A stretch of DNA of 64,000 bases from Pseudoalteromonas nigrifaciens (GTDB lineage: Bacteria; Pseudomonadota; Gammaproteobacteria; Enterobacterales; Alteromonadaceae): positions 2,604,001 to 2,668,000 of the forward strand of contig NZ_CP011036.1 in assembly GCF_002221505.1 (NCBI RefSeq), in the 5' to 3' direction. The translations under genes were made by a program, and so were the position numbers. Shown here one piece after another: positions 59,935 through 64,000 of the stretch (positions are counted from its first letter, which is position 1; every line of letters begins with the position of its first letter). The notes under the pieces were generated by a model that had not been told where the DNA came from, ran no database searches, and saw only the letters and a list, made by a program, of their open reading frames with translations.

Positions 59935-59969
59935 ATATGCGTTATTACTCTGCTATTAATAACGCATAT
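59935..59969. repeat. 13-bp hairpin adjoining the nqrM terminator
   Basis: ATATGCGTTATTA pairs perfectly with TAATAACGCATAT across a 9-nt loop, next to the terminator at 59971. Confidence 0.75.
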
Positions 59970-59970
59970 A

Positions 59971-60008
59971 AAAAAGCCCCCAATAATTAAATATTGGGGG
60001 CTTTTTTT
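59971..60008. terminator. Terminator downstream of nqrM
   Basis: AAAAAGCCCCCAATA and its exact complement pair over a 6-nt loop, with A and T runs on both sides. Confidence 0.92.
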
Positions 60009-60035
60009 ACACGTATGTTTTAAATAAAAAATACG

Positions 60036-60248
60036 TTACATAATTTGATTTTCTTTCCAAACTTGCTCTTTTGCCATGCGCTGTTTACGTTTATCACATG
60101 GATCATCGCAATCGCAGACTTTATCAATACCTACGGCACCTAGGCCACCACAACTACCAGCCATAGATTTTTTTTGTACAATCATGCCCACAGCCATCGC
60201 TGCCACAATCAAAATAAGTAAAGTAAAAGTAAGAAGAAAAAGTGACAT
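60036..60248 (-). CDS. nqrM: Na+-NQR maturation protein NqrM
   Basis: A 70-residue protein with one membrane segment (about residues 4-24) and a cysteine-rich tail: GSCGGLGAVGIDKVCDCDDPCDKRK. This is the NqrM (DUF539) pattern; the cysteines are thought to deliver iron to the NqrD/NqrE iron site. It follows apbE, near the nqr operon. Confidence 0.92.
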   Translation of the reverse strand: MSLFLLTFTLLILIVAAMAVGMIVQKKSMAGSCGGLGAVGIDKVCDCDDPCDKRKQRMAKEQVWKENQIM

Positions 60249-60342
60249 TGCTTAGCCCCTATTGTTCAGCAATAAATTAGGCTCAAACATATTTGAGCAA
60301 CTGTTATTATATACCTTAGTGATTAAAATATAAACCTAAGCG

Positions 60343-61374
60343 TTATAAATAAGGCTTAAATGCAGGGCTTGAATATGTTATTAAACCCTCATCTGACTTC
60401 CCTATTAAATACACTGGTAAATCATGTTTTTGTGCATAAGCTTGGGCTTTTTTCATACCCATTACGGTTAATGCCGTTGCAAGCCCGTCTGCTGTCATAG
60501 CACTTGGGTGCAATACTGTTACCGATACTAAATCGTGACGGCTAGGCATACCTGTTACTGGATCAATTAAGTGGCTGTATGTTTCACCTTCCATTTCATA
60601 AAAAATACGGTAATCGCCCGATGTAGCAATACCATTGGTACCGGGTGCTAAAACTCGATGCACTTCACGCTCACCTGGCTGTGCGTCAGGTTGTTCAATG
60701 GCTATTTTCCAGTCTTGATTATTGGGTTTAACACCGCTTATACGCAGCTCGCCACCAATTTCTACCATATAGTTACTAATATTATGGCTTTCTAAAAGTT
60801 GCGCTACTTTATCTATGCCATAACCTTTAGCGGTTGCCGAAAACGTCAGCTCTAAGCCATCAACGGTTTTAGCCAAACCTTGCTCGGTTAAGGTAAGTTT
60901 ATCAACGCCAATATTTGCCAACATTTTTGCTAGGGCTGCATCGCTTGGGCGCTTAGTTGGTTTTTTATTAGGGCCAAAACCCCATAAATCAATGAGCGGC
61001 CCCATAGTAACATCGAGAGTTTTAGTTGATTCGCCTAATCGAATTGACTCAGTAACAACCGCTCTAAAGTCTGCACTTATTGGCATTACTTCATTGGCTG
61101 GTAAACGGTTAAAAGTGTTTATTTCAGAGTCAGGTATGTACGTTGACATAGACTGATTTATATCGTGTAAAACAGCATCAACTTCCTCTTTAAGCACTAC
61201 TACGTCGCGCTGAGGCTGCTCATCGTAAAATTTAATATGGTAAGTAGTACCCATTGTTTTACCTTCTAGGTAAAAGCTCTCTGGCTGCGGTTTTTCATTA
61301 CATCCACTAAGTAAAAAAATCAGCGATATTAAAAACAAGGCCATTATGCCTTGGGGAATACTTACACGATTCAT
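60343..61374 (-). CDS. apbE: FAD:protein FMN transferase (ApbE), lipoprotein
   Basis: A 343-residue flavin transferase with a lipobox (FLLSGC). ApbE motifs are EGKTMGTTYHIKFY, FSATAKGYGIDKVA, EIGGELRISG and SHLIDPVTGMPS, with the magnesium-binding TADGLATAL. It attaches FMN covalently to threonines of NqrB and NqrC. A terminator lies between nqrF and this gene, so apbE may have its own promoter or depend on read-through. Confidence 0.92.
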   Translation of the reverse strand: MNRVSIPQGIMALFLISLIFLLSGCNEKPQPESFYLEGKTMGTTYHIKFYDEQPQRDVVVLKEEVDAVLHDINQSMSTYIPDSEINTFNRLPANEVMPISADFRAVVTESIRLGESTKTLDVTMGPLIDLWGFGPNKKPTKRPSDAALAKMLANIGVDKLTLTEQGLAKTVDGLELTFSATAKGYGIDKVAQLLESHNISNYMVEIGGELRISGVKPNNQDWKIAIEQPDAQPGEREVHRVLAPGTNGIATSGDYRIFYEMEGETYSHLIDPVTGMPSRHDLVSVTVLHPSAMTADGLATALTVMGMKKAQAYAQKHDLPVYLIGKSDEGLITYSSPAFKPYL

Positions 61375-61422
61375 CACAACCCTACTTCCATTAATTTAAG
61401 AATAAAACTTTATGAATAAAAA

Positions 61423-61456
61423 AGCCTCGTAGCATAATATGCTACGAGGCTGATAT
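61423..61456 (-). terminator. Terminator after nqrF
   Basis: AGCCTCGTAGCATA pairs with TATGCTACGAGGCT; the minus strand continues with a T6 run. It separates the nqr operon from apbE. Confidence 0.92.
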
Positions 61457-61533
61457 TTTAACCAAAACTAAGTTGTTTTGATATAGATCTTGTTGATCTT
61501 TAAGGATTGAAATAGGTTCAACCCATTTAGCTA

Positions 61534-62766
61534 TTAGCCACCGAAATCATCTAGTAAGATATTCTCGTCTTCAACACCTAAATCTTTAAGCATAGTAATA
61601 ACTGCCGCGTTCATCATTGGAGGACCACACATGTAGTACTCACAATCTTCAGGGGCTTCGTGATCTTTAAGATAGTTCTCAAATAACACGTTATGGATAA
61701 AGCCTGTGTAGCCTTCCCAGTTATCTTCTGCTTGCGGATCTGAAAGCGCGGTGTGCCAAACGAAGTTATCGTTTTCAGCAGCTAGGCCGTCAAAATCTTC
61801 AACATAGAACATTTCGCGTCTAGAACGTGCACCATACCAAAAGCTCATCTTACGCTTAGAGTTCAAACGTTTAAGTTGATCAAAGATATGAGAACGCATT
61901 GGCGCCATACCAGCACCACCACCAACGAAGATCATTTCTGCGTCAGTATTTTTAGCGAAGAACTCACCAAATGGACCAGAAATAGTTACTTTATCGCCTT
62001 TAGTTAGTGACCAAATGTACGAAGACATTTTACCACATGGCAGGCTTAGGTTTCTTGGCGGTGGAGCAGCAATACGCACATTAAGCATAATGATGCCTTC
62101 TTCTTCTGGGTAGTTAGCCATTGAGTAAGCACGAATTGTTTCTTCGTCTACTTTTGACTCCAGGTCGAAGAAACCAAAATGGTTCCAATCACCACGATAT
62201 TCTTCTGGAACATCGAAATCAGCATATTTAACATGATGAGCTGGCGCTTCGATTTGGATGTAACCACCCGCACGGAACGGCACTGACTCGCCATCTGGAA
62301 TTTGTAGTACAAGTTCTTTAATGAACGTTGCTTTGTTATCGTTAGAGATAACTTCACAATCCCATTTTTTAACACCGAAAATTGACTCTTCAAGCTCAAT
62401 TTCCATGTCATTTTTAACATTTACCTGACACGCTAAACGACAGCCTTCACGGGCTTCACCTTTAGAAATGTGATCAAGTTCAGTTGGCAGAATATCGCCG
62501 CCACCTTCTTTAATGTGTACACGACACTGACCACAAGAGCCACCGCCACCACATGCAGAAGATACGAAAATACCTGACTCAGATAGCGCGCCTAATAACT
62601 TGCTACCTGCTGATGTTTTAATGGCTTTGTCTGGGTCGCCATTAATCCCAATGATGATATCGCCACTTGCAACTAACTGAGATTTAGCACCAATGATCAC
62701 TAAAACTAGTAGTACAACGATAGCGATGAAAACACCAACTCCTAAGAAAATATCAGTATAACCCAT
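61534..62766 (-). CDS. nqrF: Na+-translocating NADH:quinone reductase subunit F
   Basis: A 410-residue subunit with one N-terminal membrane helix, a 2Fe-2S domain ([12 protein letters not shown] with a later CRLACQ), an FAD domain (RAYSMANYP) and an NADH-binding domain ([22 protein letters not shown]). It takes electrons from NADH into the Na+ pump. Length fits the family. Confidence 0.95.
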   Translation of the reverse strand: MGYTDIFLGVGVFIAIVVLLVLVIIGAKSQLVASGDIIIGINGDPDKAIKTSAGSKLLGALSESGIFVSSACGGGGSCGQCRVHIKEGGGDILPTELDHISKGEAREGCRLACQVNVKNDMEIELEESIFGVKKWDCEVISNDNKATFIKELVLQIPDGESVPFRAGGYIQIEAPAHHVKYADFDVPEEYRGDWNHFGFFDLESKVDEETIRAYSMANYPEEEGIIMLNVRIAAPPPRNLSLPCGKMSSYIWSLTKGDKVTISGPFGEFFAKNTDAEMIFVGGGAGMAPMRSHIFDQLKRLNSKRKMSFWYGARSRREMFYVEDFDGLAAENDNFVWHTALSDPQAEDNWEGYTGFIHNVLFENYLKDHEAPEDCEYYMCGPPMMNAAVITMLKDLGVEDENILLDDFGG

Positions 62767-62784
62767 GATTTATCCTCGCTACCT

Positions 62785-63393
62785 TTACAGTGAAATACCA
62801 GAGAATGACATAAAGCCAAGAGCCATTAAGCCAACAGTAATAAAGGTAATACCTAAACCACGTAAGCCATCTGGAACGTCTGAATATTTCATTTTCTCAC
62901 GGATACCTGCAAGTAATGTAATTGCAAGTGCCCAACCAACACCAGCGCCAATACCATAAACCACAGACTCGCCGAAGTTATAGTTACGCTCAACCATGAA
63001 AGATACCGCACCAAAAATTGCACAGTTAACTGTGATTAGTGGTAAGAAGATACCTAACGCGTTGTAAAGTGCTGGGAAGAACTTATCTAATGCCATTTCC
63101 AAAATTTGCACAAGTGCTGCAATAACACCAATGAAAGTTAAGAAACGTAAAAAGCTAAGATCTGCATCTGGGTAACCAAGCCACGTAAGTGAACCCGGTG
63201 CTAACACTGCATGGTAAACTAAGTTGTTAACTGGTACCGAAATACCTAATACAACAATAACCGCTACACCTAGGCCAATTGATGTGGTTACTTTTTTAGA
63301 TACAGCTAAAAAAGTACACATGCCTAAGAAGAATGATAACGCTAAGTTTTCAATAAAAACGGCTTTTACAAATAAACTAATATAATGTTCCAC
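62785..63393 (-). CDS. nqrE: Na+-translocating NADH:quinone reductase subunit E
   Basis: A 202-residue membrane subunit with six segments. It starts [20 protein letters not shown] and contains [12 protein letters not shown] and [11 protein letters not shown], each with a cysteine that helps hold the iron centre between NqrD and NqrE. It lies 18 nt upstream of nqrF. Confidence 0.95.
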   Translation of the reverse strand: MEHYISLFVKAVFIENLALSFFLGMCTFLAVSKKVTTSIGLGVAVIVVLGISVPVNNLVYHAVLAPGSLTWLGYPDADLSFLRFLTFIGVIAALVQILEMALDKFFPALYNALGIFLPLITVNCAIFGAVSFMVERNYNFGESVVYGIGAGVGWALAITLLAGIREKMKYSDVPDGLRGLGITFITVGLMALGFMSFSGISL

Positions 63394-63403
63394 TGTGTGC
63401 CCC

Positions 63404-64000
63404 TTACGCTTTAGCTTCTACTTGGTCTTTCTTATAAGTACGTAGTACCCATATGAATAAACCAATGATGAAGAATGCACTCGGTGGTAATATCAATAGA
63501 CCCATAGGTTGATACCAACCACCATTTTGTACTAATGGGATAATATCAACACCGAATAGTGAACCCTTACCAAATAGTTCACGAATGAAACCAACGGTAA
63601 GTAGTACTACTGAATAACCTAAACCGTTACCAATACCGTCAAGAAACGACATAAGTGGCGGTGACTTCATTGCGTATGCTTCAGCACGACCCATTACAAT
63701 ACAGTTAGTAATAATTAGACCGATAAATACCGAAAGCTCTTTTGCCGTAGCGTAAGAAAATGCTTGTAGTACTTGGTCAACAACAATTACCAAAGATGCA
63801 ATAATCGTCATTTGTACAATAATACGTACTGACGATGGGATCTGGTTACGAATAGTCGAGATAAAGAAGCTAGAAAACGCGGTTACCAAGGTCAAAGCAA
63901 TTGACATGATTAATGCGTTTTTTAAGCTAGATGTTACCGCTAGCGCAGAACAAATACCAAGTACTTGTAGTGCGATTGGGTTGTTAGCTAAAACCGGGCC
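63404..64000 (-). CDS. nqrD: Na+-translocating NADH:quinone reductase subunit D (5' end outside window)
   Basis: A membrane subunit with [22 protein letters not shown] and [19 protein letters not shown]. The frame stays open to base 64000 ([20 protein letters not shown]), which matches the NqrD N-terminal region, so only about the first ten codons are missing. An internal ATG at 63907 is not the start. It pairs with NqrE around the membrane iron site. Confidence 0.93.
   Translation of the reverse strand, partial: GPVLANNPIALQVLGICSALAVTSSLKNALIMSIALTLVTAFSSFFISTIRNQIPSSVRIIVQMTIIASLVIVVDQVLQAFSYATAKELSVFIGLIITNCIVMGRAEAYAMKSPPLMSFLDGIGNGLGYSVVLLTVGFIRELFGKGSLFGVDIIPLVQNGGWYQPMGLLILPPSAFFIIGLFIWVLRTYKKDQVEAKA

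Larger units (their letters stand above)
59590..60035. other. 446-base intergenic region with FNR box and two hairpins
   Basis: It holds an FNR-type site (59727-59740), an AACTTTC/GAAAGTT inverted repeat near 59744-59767, a 13-bp hairpin at 59935-59969, and the nqrM terminator. No protein-coding gene is seen. Confidence 0.6.

Noticed and set aside
63404..63907. A shortened NqrD starting at ATG 63907
   Set aside because: The frame continues to the window edge with NqrD-like sequence, so the gene is cut by the window, not truncated.

Overview
The window looks like chromosome from a marine gammaproteobacterium of the Alteromonadales, most likely Pseudoalteromonas. Supporting signs are AT-rich DNA, a Na+-translocating NADH:quinone reductase (Nqr) operon with apbE and nqrM, large TonB-dependent receptors, a cyoABCDE oxidase, a DUF2986 protein, and many short operons closed by strong hairpin terminators. 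No tRNA, rRNA, CRISPR array, prophage or plasmid gene was seen. The only clear mobile element is a 1.26 kb IS200-like/RAYT unit at 44.3-45.6 kb.

Layout. 0-10.5 kb: mostly plus-strand metabolic genes (M3 peptidase lipoprotein, amidohydrolase lipoprotein, EamA transporter, GDPD lipoprotein, dienelactone hydrolase, a LysR/PfpI divergent pair, rhomboid protease, and a yghU-type GST broken by one stop codon). 10.5-15.9 kb: a minus-strand signalling locus with a YHYH lipoprotein, a His/Met-rich secreted protein, a histidine kinase, a response regulator, an EF-hand protein and a small proline-rich protein. 15.9-23.6 kb: a flavin reductase, then a sugar-uptake cluster (FucP-type permease, ROK regulator, TonB receptor, PfkB kinase) that shows several signs of decay. 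23.7-33.7 kb: photolyase plus DUF2256, OsmC, M20 peptidase, DUF2986, an OprC-like receptor, MFS transporter, zinc alcohol dehydrogenase, DUF1499. 33.7-37 kb: a DUF1501/DUF1800 secreted pair with the DUF1800 gene broken. 37-46 kb: glutathione-dependent formaldehyde dehydrogenase, SMR transporter, LysR, HrpB, truncated haemoglobin, CsbD, the RAYT element, and orphan genes. 46.3-51 kb: metA and a metH divided into two genes, with MetJ boxes upstream. 51-54 kb: ettA and a histone-deacetylase-family gene. 54-59.6 kb: cyoABCDE. 60-64 kb: nqrM, apbE, nqrF, nqrE and a partial nqrD running off the window.

The most original signal is the 10.5-15.9 kb locus. Five of its six proteins are predicted to be exported or to carry an extracytoplasmic sensor, and four carry PPP or KPP/PPRR motifs, including two RRPPP copies in the kinase sensor domain. 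Both transcription units (YHYH-His/Met-kinase-regulator and EF-hand-Pro-rich) carry the same 11-bp direct repeat about 50 nt upstream of their start codons, in the same orientation and with similar promoter sequence after it. The locus therefore reads as a self-regulated envelope-sensing system of unknown stimulus.

The second theme is gene breakage. In-frame stops occur in the GST, the TonB receptor and the DUF1800 gene. The DUF1800 gene also has a frameshift at an A8 run. The ROK regulator lacks a standard start codon, and a degenerate 270-bp duplicate of the receptor/kinase junction lies beyond the kinase. The metH division differs: its stop codon overlaps a good ribosome-binding site, so both halves look functional. 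All three stop codons are involved, so recoding of one stop codon does not explain the breaks; real decay or sequence errors remain possible.
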